Part shown: positions 12,751-22,026 of the stretch, one piece after another
Layout of the letters: each line of letters opens with the position of its first letter
Numbering within the stretch: position 1 is the first letter of the stretch
Source of the DNA: Candidatus Eiseniibacteriota bacterium
GTDB lineage: Bacteria; Eisenbacteria; RBG-16-71-46; CAIMUX01
DNA length: 64,000 bases
NCBI GenBank assembly: GCA_016712505.1
Contig: JADJQY010000004.1
Location: 186,001 to 250,000 of the forward strand
Direction: 5' to 3'
Notes under the pieces: model-generated
Database searches by the model: none
The model's input: the letters and a program-made list of their open reading frames with translations, nothing else
Told to the model about the DNA's origin: nothing
Position numbers and translations under genes: made by a program

Positions 12751-12775
12751 GTCGCCCCGCCCTGAGCGGGGCGAC
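12751..12775 (+). terminator. Perfect intra-operon hairpin
   Basis: GTCGCCCCGC, a 5-base loop, then GCGGGGCGAC: a perfect 10-bp stem beginning 5 bases after the nine-heme cytochrome stop. No T-run follows and the operon continues at 12812. It may be a partial terminator or mRNA stabiliser that lowers expression of downstream genes relative to the first cytochrome. Confidence 0.45.
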
Positions 12776-12811
12776 CCGTCGTCTTGCCACGACCCAGAAG
12801 GGAGGATGCTG

Positions 12812-14110
12812 ATGCGTTCCGGACAGAAAGAATGGCGCGCCCCGTGCCTCCTCGTCGCCCTGGCGGTCGCCACGGCTGCGGGGGTGGCCTCGGCCGCGAC
12901 CACACCGCCTAGCTCCTGGAAACTCCAGCTCCGGTCCACGACCTACCACTACGAGACGGAGGAGCCGAACGGCGCCTCGCTCGATCGGGTGGGCGCCTAC
13001 CAGGAGTTCGATGCGGGCGGGTTCAATCTCGCGAACGGACGATTCGCCTTCCGTGCTTCGGGGCGCTTCGCCGACGATCTCTCGCTCAAGGAGCGAGTGA
13101 CCGACCGTTCGCGCCTCTACACCGGTCACGTCGACGCGCGCCTCGGCGCGGGTCTGCGTGCCCAGGTGGGACGGCAGTTCTTGCAGGAAGGGATCGCCGG
13201 GCTGACGCTCGACGGCGTGCGCCTGAGTGCCCGCCCGATCGATCGAACCGAGCTTCGTCTGTGGGCGGGCGCGCCGGCGCCCCATTCCCGTGAGTTCAAG
13301 CTCGGAGACTTCGACCAGGAGGCGACGCTCGGTGCGCGCCTGCTCGTCGCACCGATCAAACAGATGCGGCTCTCCACCTCGTTCGCCTACCGCGAGCGCG
13401 GCGGCGCGGTCGCGGGACGTCCGCTCGGGGTGGAGGGAGTGCTCACTCCGTGCAAGGGGATGAAGGCAACCGGCCGGGCCACCTACGATCTCCTGACCGA
13501 AGGCTGGGAGCGGGAAGAAGCGCTCTGTCAGTACTCGGTCGGAGAGCATCTGCCGATGATCTCGGCCCAGGTGCTCGACCGCCGTCGGGTAGTCGATCCG
13601 CTCTCCTGGTTCTCCGCCTTCGAGCAGGTCGAACGGGTTCGGATCGGGCGCCTGAGCGTGCGCCAGGTGGTCGAAAGCGGTTACGGCGCCGAGGTCGAGT
13701 ACTTCGGTTCCTTCGTCGACGACTACACCTCGGCCCGCATCGGAGGCGCGTTCCTCTTCCCTCTCGGGCGGATCGGCTACTCGGCGCGGGTCGGTGACTC
13801 GGGCGAGGAGAGCCGGCTGATCGGCGAGGTGCGCGCTCCGATCCGTTCCTGGCTCGCGCTGGACGGCGGCGTCATGGTGGCGAGCTACGCGCTCCTCCAG
13901 GATGGCTTGAACAGCGACGACCGCGAACTGACCACCGCCTACGCGCGGGCGCGACTCACCCCGATGGAGGGGCTCGGCCTCTCGTTCGAGGTACAGAACG
14001 TCGAGGATCCTCGCCATGAGCAGGATGTCCGGTTCCTGGCCGGACTCGATCTCTCGCTCGGCGCCGGCCTGTCGCGCAACGACCTGCTGCGGAAGGGGGC
14101 CAGCCGATGA
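12812..14110 (+). CDS. Outer-membrane beta-barrel protein of a porin-cytochrome conduit
   Basis: 432 residues. Two in-frame ATGs are close; the one at 12812 is chosen because GGAGG lies 6 bases before it, whereas it abuts the ATG at 12806. A signal peptide (LLVALAVATAAGVASA) precedes a body made of short amphipathic strands separated by polar turns (LYTGHVDARLGAGLRAQVG, LRLWAGAPAP, YSARVGDSGEESRLIGEVRA), typical of a barrel of perhaps 18-20 strands. It ends LGAGLSRNDLLRKGASR without a terminal Phe. It overlaps the next cytochrome by four bases. In porin-cytochrome systems (Mtr, Ext of Geobacter), such a barrel encloses a periplasmic multiheme cytochrome. It may correspond to ExtI-type barrels, but that is unproven. 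Confidence 0.85.
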   Translation: MRSGQKEWRAPCLLVALAVATAAGVASAATTPPSSWKLQLRSTTYHYETEEPNGASLDRVGAYQEFDAGGFNLANGRFAFRASGRFADDLSLKERVTDRSRLYTGHVDARLGAGLRAQVGRQFLQEGIAGLTLDGVRLSARPIDRTELRLWAGAPAPHSREFKLGDFDQEATLGARLLVAPIKQMRLSTSFAYRERGGAVAGRPLGVEGVLTPCKGMKATGRATYDLLTEGWEREEALCQYSVGEHLPMISAQVLDRRRVVDPLSWFSAFEQVERVRIGRLSVRQVVESGYGAEVEYFGSFVDDYTSARIGGAFLFPLGRIGYSARVGDSGEESRLIGEVRAPIRSWLALDGGVMVASYALLQDGLNSDDRELTTAYARARLTPMEGLGLSFEVQNVEDPRHEQDVRFLAGLDLSLGAGLSRNDLLRKGASR

Positions 14111-15024
14111 GCACGCCCATCCGCTTCGTTTCGATCGGACGTCGACAGACCGTGCTCGGACTCGGCCTGGTGCTGGCTCTGGCCAGCTTCGGGCTCGTCA
14201 CCAGCGGCCTGGCGAACAAGGGGGACCGGATCAAGCCGGCCCACGCCAAGCACGCGGAGAACGGGGTTCCCTGCCAGGCCTGTCACGGCTCCGCCCTCAC
14301 TTCCAAGAGCGGCACCGACAACCTGATGCCGGCCATGGAGGTCTGCGCGGAGTGCCACGATGTGGCCAGCGAGGAACACTGCGGGGACTGCCACACCAAT
14401 CTGGAGGCCCCGGGGATCGGCGCCCGGCATGCCGTGCGGGTGCAGAACTTCTCCCACGAACTCCACGCCAAGAGCGAGTCGGATTGCGCGTCCTGCCACG
14501 GCAGCGCCCATGAACCGGAGATCCCGGGCATGGCAGTCTGCCGCGACTGCCACGCGACCGCCTCGGCCATGAATGACTGTCGGACCTGTCACGCGGCGGA
14601 CGAGCCGCTCCGCCCCATGAGTCACATGCCCGACTGGGCCGCGACCCATGGTGGCGAGGCGCTGGTGCCCGACGCCGACTGCGCCGACTGCCATACCCAG
14701 ACCGATTGTCAGGACTGCCACGCCGGAGACAACGTCCGGCCGCGGGTTCACCCGCTCGGCTTCGACTCCAGCCACGCCCTCGAGGCGCGAGCCAACGCCA
14801 TCGACTGCGCCGGGTGTCACGAGGATGTCAGCTTCTGTAGCTCGTGCCACACGGAACGTCAGGTGCTGCCGCGCGACCATTCGAGCGCCGACTGGTTGAA
14901 GAAGCTCGGCGGCGGACGCCACGCCGAGGAAGGTCGCTTCGACGTCGAGTCGTGCATCGCCTGTCACGATGCCGGCACCGCGCCCGCGACCTGCTCCGAG
15001 TGCCATCAGGAGGTGGGACGATGA
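14107..15024 (+). CDS. Twelve-heme periplasmic c-type cytochrome
   Basis: 305 residues. The start overlaps the barrel gene's stop (ATGA), indicating translational coupling. The N-terminus has a signal sequence or uncleaved anchor (VLGLGLVLALASFGLVTSGLA). Twelve CxxCH sites are visible: CQACH, CAECH, CGDCH, CASCH, CRDCH, CRTCH, CADCH, CQDCH, CAGCH, CSSCH, CIACH and CSECH. Histidine is also frequent between sites, as expected for bis-His ligation. Heme density (one per 25 residues) is that of an electron wire; position next to the barrel suggests it fills or feeds the barrel from the periplasmic side. Confidence 0.93.
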   Translation: MSTPIRFVSIGRRQTVLGLGLVLALASFGLVTSGLANKGDRIKPAHAKHAENGVPCQACHGSALTSKSGTDNLMPAMEVCAECHDVASEEHCGDCHTNLEAPGIGARHAVRVQNFSHELHAKSESDCASCHGSAHEPEIPGMAVCRDCHATASAMNDCRTCHAADEPLRPMSHMPDWAATHGGEALVPDADCADCHTQTDCQDCHAGDNVRPRVHPLGFDSSHALEARANAIDCAGCHEDVSFCSSCHTERQVLPRDHSSADWLKKLGGGRHAEEGRFDVESCIACHDAGTAPATCSECHQEVGR

Positions 15025-15608
15025 GCATCAAGACCCATCATCCGAATCTCATCGCCTCGGTACTGCGACTGGGCGCGACGTGCCTGGTTCTCGGATCGGT
15101 CGCACTGGTCGGCTGCGCCGACCGGCGTGACGTGATCGAGACCAAAGCCCATCCGCCGGAGTGGCGTGACACCGAGTCGGCCGACTTCCACGGTCTTCGG
15201 ATCGGAGAGGACGGCGCCCGCGCCTGCGTCGGCTGCCACGGCGATCATCTGGAAGGGCGCGGAAACGCTCCCGGCTGTGATGACTGCCATGCCGGCGCTG
15301 GAGGTCACCCCTTCGGCTGGGACACTCCCTCGAGCGCCGAGTTCCACGGTGCGGCGGTCGCGGCCGAAGGACCCGACGCCTGCATCGCCTGCCACGGCGA
15401 GGATCACCGCGGAGGCTGGAGCGACGTTTCGTGCTATGCCTGCCACGCCGGTGGCCCCAGCGGCCACCCCGACGGCTGGCTCGAAATCCGCTCCCTCTCC
15501 TTCCACGGCCTGGTCGTCATGGAAAATGGGGTCGACGACTGCACCCGCTGCCACGGCTTCGGCCTGAGCGGCGGCACCAGTCACGTCGCCTGCGCTGATT
15601 GTCATTAA
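15021..15608 (+). CDS. Six-heme cytochrome lipoprotein with three tandem diheme modules
   Basis: 195 residues, start overlapping the previous stop (ATGA) with AGGAGG upstream. A signal peptide ends in a lipobox (VALVGC, Cys about residue 33). The mature part is three repeats of about 45 residues. Each opens with [DES]-F-H-G and holds two heme sites: CVGCH/CDDCH, CIACH/CYACH, CTRCH/CADCH. The first two repeats also carry a G-HP-x-GW turn. The gene ends within residues of the last heme site. As the last gene of the conduit operon it is probably a surface or periplasmic electron-transfer lipoprotein. Confidence 0.92.
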   Translation: MSIKTHHPNLIASVLRLGATCLVLGSVALVGCADRRDVIETKAHPPEWRDTESADFHGLRIGEDGARACVGCHGDHLEGRGNAPGCDDCHAGAGGHPFGWDTPSSAEFHGAAVAAEGPDACIACHGEDHRGGWSDVSCYACHAGGPSGHPDGWLEIRSLSFHGLVVMENGVDDCTRCHGFGLSGGTSHVACADCH

Positions 15609-15610
15609 CC

Positions 15611-15687
15611 GCGGCGCGCGCCCCGCGCGCCGCTGCCCCAGCGATTCTGACCCAGAGAGAAGCGCGGCCCCCACGGGCCGCGCTTCT
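15611..15687. terminator. Two consecutive hairpins ending the cytochrome operon
   Basis: First hairpin 15611-15633: GCGGCGCGCG, 3-base loop, CGCGCGCCGC (10 bp perfect). Second hairpin 15658-15687: AGAAGCGCGGCCC, CCAC loop, then its exact complement (13 bp perfect). They separate the cytochrome operon from a convergent gene ending at 15703, so the second is probably a bidirectional terminator. Confidence 0.7.
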
Positions 15688-15702
15688 ACTTGTCCCAGCG
15701 CC

Positions 15703-17289
15703 TCACTCCTCGAGAGTCATAAGCCAGAGTTCGGTGTTGCCCGAGCCCTCGGAGGTGAACACGATGCGCTGGCCGTCGGGTGACCAATCAGGGTCCCGGT
15801 CCGCCGCGGCACCAAAGGTGAGCTGCACGGGATCGGAACCATCCGCCGCCACGCGCCACAGATTTCCGTTCGCCCCACGCTTCGAGGAGTATGCGATGTA
15901 GCGTCCGTCCCGAGACCAGGCGGGTGTGTACTGTGAATGCGCTCCAACAACTAGCTGAGTCGGTGCACCACCCTCCGCCGGTACACGCCAGAGGTGGACC
16001 CCTGCGTCGCTCGGCCGACTGGAGGAGAAGAGGATCCAAGCGCCATCCGGGGAGAAACGCGGACTCCACTCGTCCACGAAGAACTCGCTGGTGAGCCGCG
16101 TCAGCCTGTCTCCTCCGAGCGGAACGGTGAAAATCCACGACTGGATCGTGGTGAACGGCCAGTCACCTGCGCCAACTGCGAGTCTCGTGCCATCCGGCGA
16201 CCAGTCGAGCTGGTACACTTCCTCGACAACCGAGCAGAGCGGGTCGGGCGTCGTTCCGGGAACTGGCTCGACTTGCCATAGTCCGGGCGAACTCCCGTGC
16301 GCGCTCGAGAGCAGCCCGCTCCAAGCGATGCTCACGCCCGTGGGCGCCCAGGCGGGAAAGTACGCGCTGGCTTCGGGAGGGGTGACGCGTACAGGCAGGC
16401 CAATCGAGGGGTCAACGACGAAAACCCCCGATCGCCCTGATTCATCGCGCGCATCGAAGGCGATCTGGCGGCCGTCAGGCGACCACCGCGCATGCCCCGG
16501 GAACCGCAGGTCGACGCTCTCCGCCAGGAGTCTAGTGAATCCGAGCGCTCCGCGCGGCTGATTGGACAGCGCCGACCAATTCGGTGCGTGGTCGCCCGCG
16601 CGAATTGCGATGTAGATCCACTGGTGCTTTGGTTGCCCAGTGATGCGCATTGTCTCCCTCGTGCCTGCGAGTGCGGGCGTCGGGGGATCCGGGAGGATCG
16701 TCGCCGCCTCCCACGTCTCCTCGGTGATCGGTGCGAGCGCCTTTCGGAGTTCGTAACGGGCGGCGCGTCCTTGGGTGCCATCCCCGCCCGGCGCGGTCCA
16801 ATCGAGCAAGATCTCTCCGTCTTGCCCAAATCTTGCTTCGAGGTCCATCACCGCGGAAGGCGGGGTCTCGTCGACCCACTCACCGCCTGGCACGTTCGAG
16901 AGCGCGGAGAGATTGTTGACCTCGTCACGCGTGCGGAGAGCGAAGAATCGGTGGCCGTAGTCCACGTCAGTGATCCGCAGGTTCTCCCGCCAACCCGCAC
17001 TGTGGGGAAGCGGCAGGGAATCTACCACCGATGCGGAGTCCCAATTGGTCTCGGTGATCACTGTATCGAAATGCCGGAGTTCGTACGCGGCGGCCTGACC
17101 CGCCATTCCATCGTCTCCAGGCGCGGTCCAGAACAACAAGGCATCCGACGGTTCGATCACCGTCACCGCCAGATCGGTCACTGCCGAAGGGGGCGATTCG
17201 TCCCCACGCGAACGTACCGGATCCTCGCCTCCGCACGCGACGATGCTCGCAAGAACGATCAACACCCAGGCGGTGCGCAGCGCCTTCAC
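15703..17289 (-). CDS. Lipoprotein with two fibronectin-III-like domains and PD40/TolB-like repeats
   Basis: About 528 residues. GTG at 17289 is preferred because GGGGAAGG lies 9 bases before it; an in-frame GTG at 17298 touches that site. A signal peptide ends in a lipobox (LASIVAC). Two FN3-like domains follow (PPSAVTDLAVTVIEP... and PPSAVMDLEARF...), each with an L[DF]WTAPG-D-G strand. From about residue 255 come PD40-type blade repeats with the signature [FW]SPDG (ARWSPDGRQIAFDA, LDWSPDGTRLAVGA, PRFSPDGAWILFSS, PDWSPDGQRIVFTS). Such propellers are used for binding rather than catalysis. It converges on the cytochrome operon but shows no functional link. Confidence 0.88.
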   Translation of the reverse strand: MKALRTAWVLIVLASIVACGGEDPVRSRGDESPPSAVTDLAVTVIEPSDALLFWTAPGDDGMAGQAAAYELRHFDTVITETNWDSASVVDSLPLPHSAGWRENLRITDVDYGHRFFALRTRDEVNNLSALSNVPGGEWVDETPPSAVMDLEARFGQDGEILLDWTAPGGDGTQGRAARYELRKALAPITEETWEAATILPDPPTPALAGTRETMRITGQPKHQWIYIAIRAGDHAPNWSALSNQPRGALGFTRLLAESVDLRFPGHARWSPDGRQIAFDARDESGRSGVFVVDPSIGLPVRVTPPEASAYFPAWAPTGVSIAWSGLLSSAHGSSPGLWQVEPVPGTTPDPLCSVVEEVYQLDWSPDGTRLAVGAGDWPFTTIQSWIFTVPLGGDRLTRLTSEFFVDEWSPRFSPDGAWILFSSSRPSDAGVHLWRVPAEGGAPTQLVVGAHSQYTPAWSRDGRYIAYSSKRGANGNLWRVAADGSDPVQLTFGAAADRDPDWSPDGQRIVFTSEGSGNTELWLMTLEE

Positions 17290-17376
17290 TTGAACCACCC
17301 TTCCCCGCTCACGGGCCGCACCTCTCGTTCTTGTCCAGTGGCGCTCGTCGGCCGCGAGCGATGCGCGGCCCCCGGA

Positions 17377-18318
17377 TCACCGCACCACGATCGCCCGACC
17401 TAGACTCTTCTCTCCCGCCCGCAGGAAGTAGACCCCTGCCGCCAACCGCGTACCGTCCGCTCCGCGCGGCTCCCATCGGATCACGTCCTCGCGCAGCATC
17501 CCAAGATCGCTCACCTGCCGGCCATTTACATCGGTGATCGTCACGCGCTCTCCCCGGCGCAGAGTCTGCCCAAACTCCAACATCGCCCTCTCGCGAACCG
17601 GGTTCGGCACGATCCGCACCTGAGCCCATGTACCCGGAGCATCAATCCCGGCGGTCGGCGCTCCGAGCCCGACGTTCAGCGCCAGGCTCCCGTTCGAGGG
17701 CTGCTCCAGTTTCGGGAATTCTCGCCCGTACCCACCCGACTGCAGCGCCAAGGTGTAACCTCCCGCCGGGAGATGGATCACCTCGCTGAGTTCCCGCGTA
17801 TCCGCGCTCACGCTGAGCCAGAAGACCTGGCCACCGCCGCCATTGGTGATCCGCATCGAGGCGATCCCCTGCCCGCTCGCGTGGGCCACACCGTAGAGGT
17901 AGACGTCGGTGGGGGCGTCCAGCACGAAGTGCGGCGTGGCCAGCGAGGCGCCGAAACCCTCCGCGAAAACACCACCCCCACTCAGGTCTCCGCGAGACTC
18001 GAAGGTCCCGTCGAACGAAAAGACCGCCCCGCTGAAGTCCGACCGCTGCCAGGCGGTCGAGAACACCGAGTTGCCCTGATCGGCCAGGAACGTCGTCACG
18101 GTTTCGTGGAACAGTCCTCCGTTGTCCGACGTCTCGGCCTTGCTTTCGAAGAGCCCGGGATCTTCCTCATCGGAAACGACCGACCCGAACGTACTCACCT
18201 CGCGATAGACCGTCGTCCAACCCGTAGCGGCGGTGACTTCGCCGGATTGAAGGGCCAACAGGAGCACCATTCCAAGGCCCGGGAGCGCGCAGCGGGAACC
18301 CTTCGAGATGCTGGTCAT
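17377..18318 (-). CDS. Secreted protein with C-terminal FlgD/T9SS-type sorting domain
   Basis: 313 residues; the ATG follows GAGGAGGAAAC. Signal peptide LGMVLLLALQSGEVTAAT. The middle (about 35-220) is beta-rich and Gly/Ser-rich with no known motif. The last about 80 residues are a sorting domain: RIVPNPVRERAMLEF, ITDVNGRQVSDLG, AAGVYFLRAGEKS. It is the gene nearest the glucan-operon promoter but is transcribed away from it, so co-regulation is uncertain. Confidence 0.8.
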   Translation of the reverse strand: MTSISKGSRCALPGLGMVLLLALQSGEVTAATGWTTVYREVSTFGSVVSDEEDPGLFESKAETSDNGGLFHETVTTFLADQGNSVFSTAWQRSDFSGAVFSFDGTFESRGDLSGGGVFAEGFGASLATPHFVLDAPTDVYLYGVAHASGQGIASMRITNGGGGQVFWLSVSADTRELSEVIHLPAGGYTLALQSGGYGREFPKLEQPSNGSLALNVGLGAPTAGIDAPGTWAQVRIVPNPVRERAMLEFGQTLRRGERVTITDVNGRQVSDLGMLREDVIRWEPRGADGTRLAAGVYFLRAGEKSLGRAIVVR

Positions 18319-18440
18319 GTTTCCTCCTCGCCGGTACGGGGTCGATCGGATCCTTCGATCGTTTCAGGGTGGGGGGAGTGTGAGCCACGCGGCCCGCGGG
18401 ACGCAAGTGCGCCTGGGAAAGCATGAGCAAGCGGCCGCCC

Positions 18441-18487
18441 TTGACACGCGATGCCGGGCAGCCTAGTTTGTTAGCTGATCGAACAAA
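18441..18487 (+). promoter_or_regulatory. Promoter and ROK-type operator of left glucan operon
   Basis: TTGACA (18441-18446), 17 bases, then TAGTTT (18464-18469) as a weak -10. An imperfect 21-bp dyad lies at 18467-18487, with half-sites TTTGTT and GAACAAA. It overlaps the -10, as expected for a repressor site. The same layout, TTGACA followed by a 20-base gap and a near-identical 21-mer, recurs on the opposite strand at 32065-32111. The probable ligand is the ROK repressor encoded by the second gene of this operon. Confidence 0.75.
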
Positions 18488-18550
18488 GTGGTCGGAAGGG
18501 CGAGGCCAGAGGCGCGTCCATCAGCGCCGAGACAGAGGTGGAGGCGAGGC

Positions 18551-19906
18551 ATGAGCGGAAGGAACTCGATCCTGGTCGGCGCCACCGGCGCGCTGGTCAT
18601 CCTCAGCAGCGCTGGCTGCACGCGCGACACCAGCCACCTCGAACCGGTGCCGCCGAATACCGACCCGCTGGTCTTCTCCGATGGATTCGGGGAAGGGGTT
18701 GATTTCCGGGCATTCCTCGGCTCGGACCTGACAGCGCTCAGCTTCGACACCAGTGAGCATTATCAGGGCACCACCTCGCTCAAGGTCGCCGTTCCCGGAC
18801 CCGGGAACTACGCAGGCGGCGCCTTCCCGACCGGATCGATCCGCGATCTGTCGGGATACAACGCGCTGACCTTCTGGGCGAAGGCGAGCCAGGTGGCCAC
18901 CCTGGACATCGCCGGACTCGGAAACGACAACACCGGCACCTCGAAGTACGAGGCGAGCTGGAGCGGGATCCCGCTGACCACCACCTGGACGAAGTATGCC
19001 GTCCCGATTCCGCTCCCCGCGCGACTCTCGCAGGAACGCGGCCTGTTCTTCTTCGCCGAGGGACCGGAGGGGGGCGCGGGATACAATCTCTGGTTCGACG
19101 AGAGCAAGTTCGAAAACGTCCCCGGCATCTCCAATCCCCGACCGGTGATGGAAACCCGCACGGTCGGTTCGTTCGTGGGGGCGAACATCAAGGTGACCGG
19201 AACACAAACCACGTTCAGCGTGGGCGGTGCCGATCGAACCGTGTCTCACCTGCCCGGTTACTTCACCTTCGCGTCCTCCGCCGACTCGGTCGCGGTGATC
19301 GAAAATGGCGAAGTGCAGGTGGTCGGAGGCGGAACGGCAACCATCACCGGGAAGCTGGGCGCGGTCGACGTGCTCGGCGAACTGGTGGTCAATGTGGTGG
19401 CGGCGCCGAGTGAGGCCGCCCCGACCCCGCTGCACCCGGTGGCGGACGTGGTTTCGCTCTTCAGCAACTCCTACCCGAATGCGGTGGTCGACCGGTGGTC
19501 GGCCGATTGGGACCGGGCCGATGTGACCGACTTCGCGATCGCGGGGAACGACGTCAAGACCTACACCAACCTGATCTTCGCCGGCATCGAGTTCATCGCC
19601 GCCCCGATCGACGCCACGCAGATGACCCACTTTCACCTCGATCTCTGGGTGCCGGGGGGCAGCGTGTTCCGCATCAAGCTGGTCGACTTCGGGGCCGACG
19701 GCGCCTTCGCGGGTGGGGACGACGTCGAACACGAACTGACCTTCAACGCCAGCTCCACGCCCCCCTTGAGCGCCGAGCGCTGGATCGGATTCGACATCCC
19801 GCTGAGCGACTTCACCCGATTGACCACGCGCGGGCATCTTGCCCAGCTGGTCATCTCGGGCAACACCGGCACTGCCTACGTGGATAATATCTACTTCCAC
19901 AAGTAG
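18551..19906 (+). CDS. Surface beta-glucan-binding lipoprotein
   Basis: 451 residues from the ATG at 18551, which gives a proper lipoprotein signal (LVILSSAGC). Longer readings place the start inside the operator region. Three parts are seen. First comes a CBM-like sandwich (about 40-190, FSDGFGEGVDFRAFLGSD..., YNALTFWAKAS). Next is a Big-2-like linker (about 205-290, FSVGGADRTVSHLPGYFTF). Last is a C-terminal domain (about 305-451) beginning VVSLFSNSYPNAVVDRWSADWD and containing AGNDVKTYTNL, MTHFHLDLWVP and FRIKLVDFGADGAF. I recognise this last module as one fused to GH16 laminarinases and related proteins in Bacteroidetes. Likely captures beta-1,3-glucan at the cell surface, ahead of the GH16 enzyme in the same operon. 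Confidence 0.82.
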   Translation: MSGRNSILVGATGALVILSSAGCTRDTSHLEPVPPNTDPLVFSDGFGEGVDFRAFLGSDLTALSFDTSEHYQGTTSLKVAVPGPGNYAGGAFPTGSIRDLSGYNALTFWAKASQVATLDIAGLGNDNTGTSKYEASWSGIPLTTTWTKYAVPIPLPARLSQERGLFFFAEGPEGGAGYNLWFDESKFENVPGISNPRPVMETRTVGSFVGANIKVTGTQTTFSVGGADRTVSHLPGYFTFASSADSVAVIENGEVQVVGGGTATITGKLGAVDVLGELVVNVVAAPSEAAPTPLHPVADVVSLFSNSYPNAVVDRWSADWDRADVTDFAIAGNDVKTYTNLIFAGIEFIAAPIDATQMTHFHLDLWVPGGSVFRIKLVDFGADGAFAGGDDVEHELTFNASSTPPLSAERWIGFDIPLSDFTRLTTRGHLAQLVISGNTGTAYVDNIYFHK

Positions 19907-19926
19907 AGACCTACGGGGGCAAACGG

Positions 19927-21186
19927 ATGGCACCACAGAGACCGGTCGAGCCGATGCAGTTCGCGTTGGCCGGGAGCGCGACGCCGAGAACCGCAGTATC
20001 CCTGAGTCTCTCCGACTCGGTACTGCGCCTGATCTGGCGCGAACAGGAGATCAGCCGGGCGGAGATCGCGCGCCGCACCGGCCTCGCCCGCTCCACCGTT
20101 TCCGAACTGGTAGCCGATCTGGTGCAGTCCGGCCTGGTGATCGAAGTCGGCCCTGGCCCCTCGCGCGGCGGACGGCGTCCGATCGTGCTCCGGTTCGAGG
20201 ACACGGCGCGACTGATCCTCGGGGTGGAGATGGGCGCGGCACACGTCGCGGTGGCATTGACCGATCTGCGTGGGCGCGTCCTGGCGTGGCGCGAGCAACC
20301 CCACCAGGTGCGCACCGACCCGACCGGCACCCGATCGTTGATTCTCGAGCTGGCCGATGCCTCCCTCACCTCGGTGCGCGGATCCCGGCGACGACTGCTC
20401 GGGATCGGAGTCGCGGTTCCCAGCCCGGTCGACCCCAGGCAGCCGGACCGCCTCTCGGAGATCGTGCTCCCCGCCTGGGGCGGCCAGAGCGGGCTCGCAG
20501 AAACCCTGGCGCGCTACCAGGTACCCTGGTTCGTCGACAACGACGCCAACCTCGGTGCGCTGGCCGAAGGTTGGTGGGGCGCGGGGCGGGGGGTGAACGA
20601 CTTCGCCTACGTCAAGGTGGCGACCGGCGTCGGCTCGGGGCATGTGATCGGCGGGGAAATCTACCGCGGAGCCACGGGGGTGGCGGGCGAGATCGGGCAC
20701 ATGGCAGTCGATCCGCTCGGCCCGCAATGCATCTGCGGACTGCGCGGTTGCCTCGCCACGCTGGTCGGCGCACAGGCCCTGGTCGAGCGGGCCCGCGCGC
20801 TGCGCACCGCGCACCCCGAGAGCAGCCTCGCCACCAGAGAGCCGACGATCGCGGCGATCGAGGATGCAGCGCTCACCGGGGATCCCCTGGCGCTCGCCCT
20901 GGCCCACGACGCAGCGCAACATCTTGGCGTGGCGCTGGTCGGAATGCTCAACCTGATGAACCCCGCACGGGTGATCCTGGGCGGCGGTCTGGCCCGCCTG
21001 GGGGAGCTGCTCCTCGAACCGATCCGCGAGACCGTGCGCAGCAGAACCTTGGTCAGCGCCGGGGCGGCGGCGGAAATCCGCACCAGTGAGCTGGGACCAC
21101 AGGCCGTGGCGATCGGTGCCGCGACCCTGGTCTTGACCGCCGCCCTCGCCGACACGCGGCTGTTCGCCGCCACAACCGCACCGTAG
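19927..21186 (+). CDS. ROK-family transcriptional repressor
   Basis: 419 residues. Residues about 28-70 form a helix-turn-helix (ISRAEIARRTGLARSTVSELVADLV) as in NagC/XylR/Mlc. The rest is a ROK sugar-kinase-like fold: ATP-type motif (LGVEMGAAHVAVALTDL), catalytic-loop region (FVDNDANLGALAEGWWGAG), and the ROK zinc site with His258 and Cys268/270/275 (GHMAVDPLGPQCICGLRGC). ROK regulators leave DNA on binding a sugar. It sits inside the glucan operon and is the natural candidate for the 21-bp operators at 18467 and 32065, implying autoregulation. The effector is probably glucose or a gluco-oligosaccharide (inference). Confidence 0.93.
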   Translation: MAPQRPVEPMQFALAGSATPRTAVSLSLSDSVLRLIWREQEISRAEIARRTGLARSTVSELVADLVQSGLVIEVGPGPSRGGRRPIVLRFEDTARLILGVEMGAAHVAVALTDLRGRVLAWREQPHQVRTDPTGTRSLILELADASLTSVRGSRRRLLGIGVAVPSPVDPRQPDRLSEIVLPAWGGQSGLAETLARYQVPWFVDNDANLGALAEGWWGAGRGVNDFAYVKVATGVGSGHVIGGEIYRGATGVAGEIGHMAVDPLGPQCICGLRGCLATLVGAQALVERARALRTAHPESSLATREPTIAAIEDAALTGDPLALALAHDAAQHLGVALVGMLNLMNPARVILGGGLARLGELLLEPIRETVRSRTLVSAGAAAEIRTSELGPQAVAIGAATLVLTAALADTRLFAATTAP

Positions 21187-21195
21187 GAGGTCCCG

Positions 21196-22022
<827 letters not shown>

Positions 22023-22026
<4 letters not shown>

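Noticed and set aside
10892..14017. 1041-codon minus-strand open frame
   Set aside because: Shadow of the cytochrome and barrel genes; the plus strand carries the CxxCH motifs with ribosome sites and coupled overlaps.
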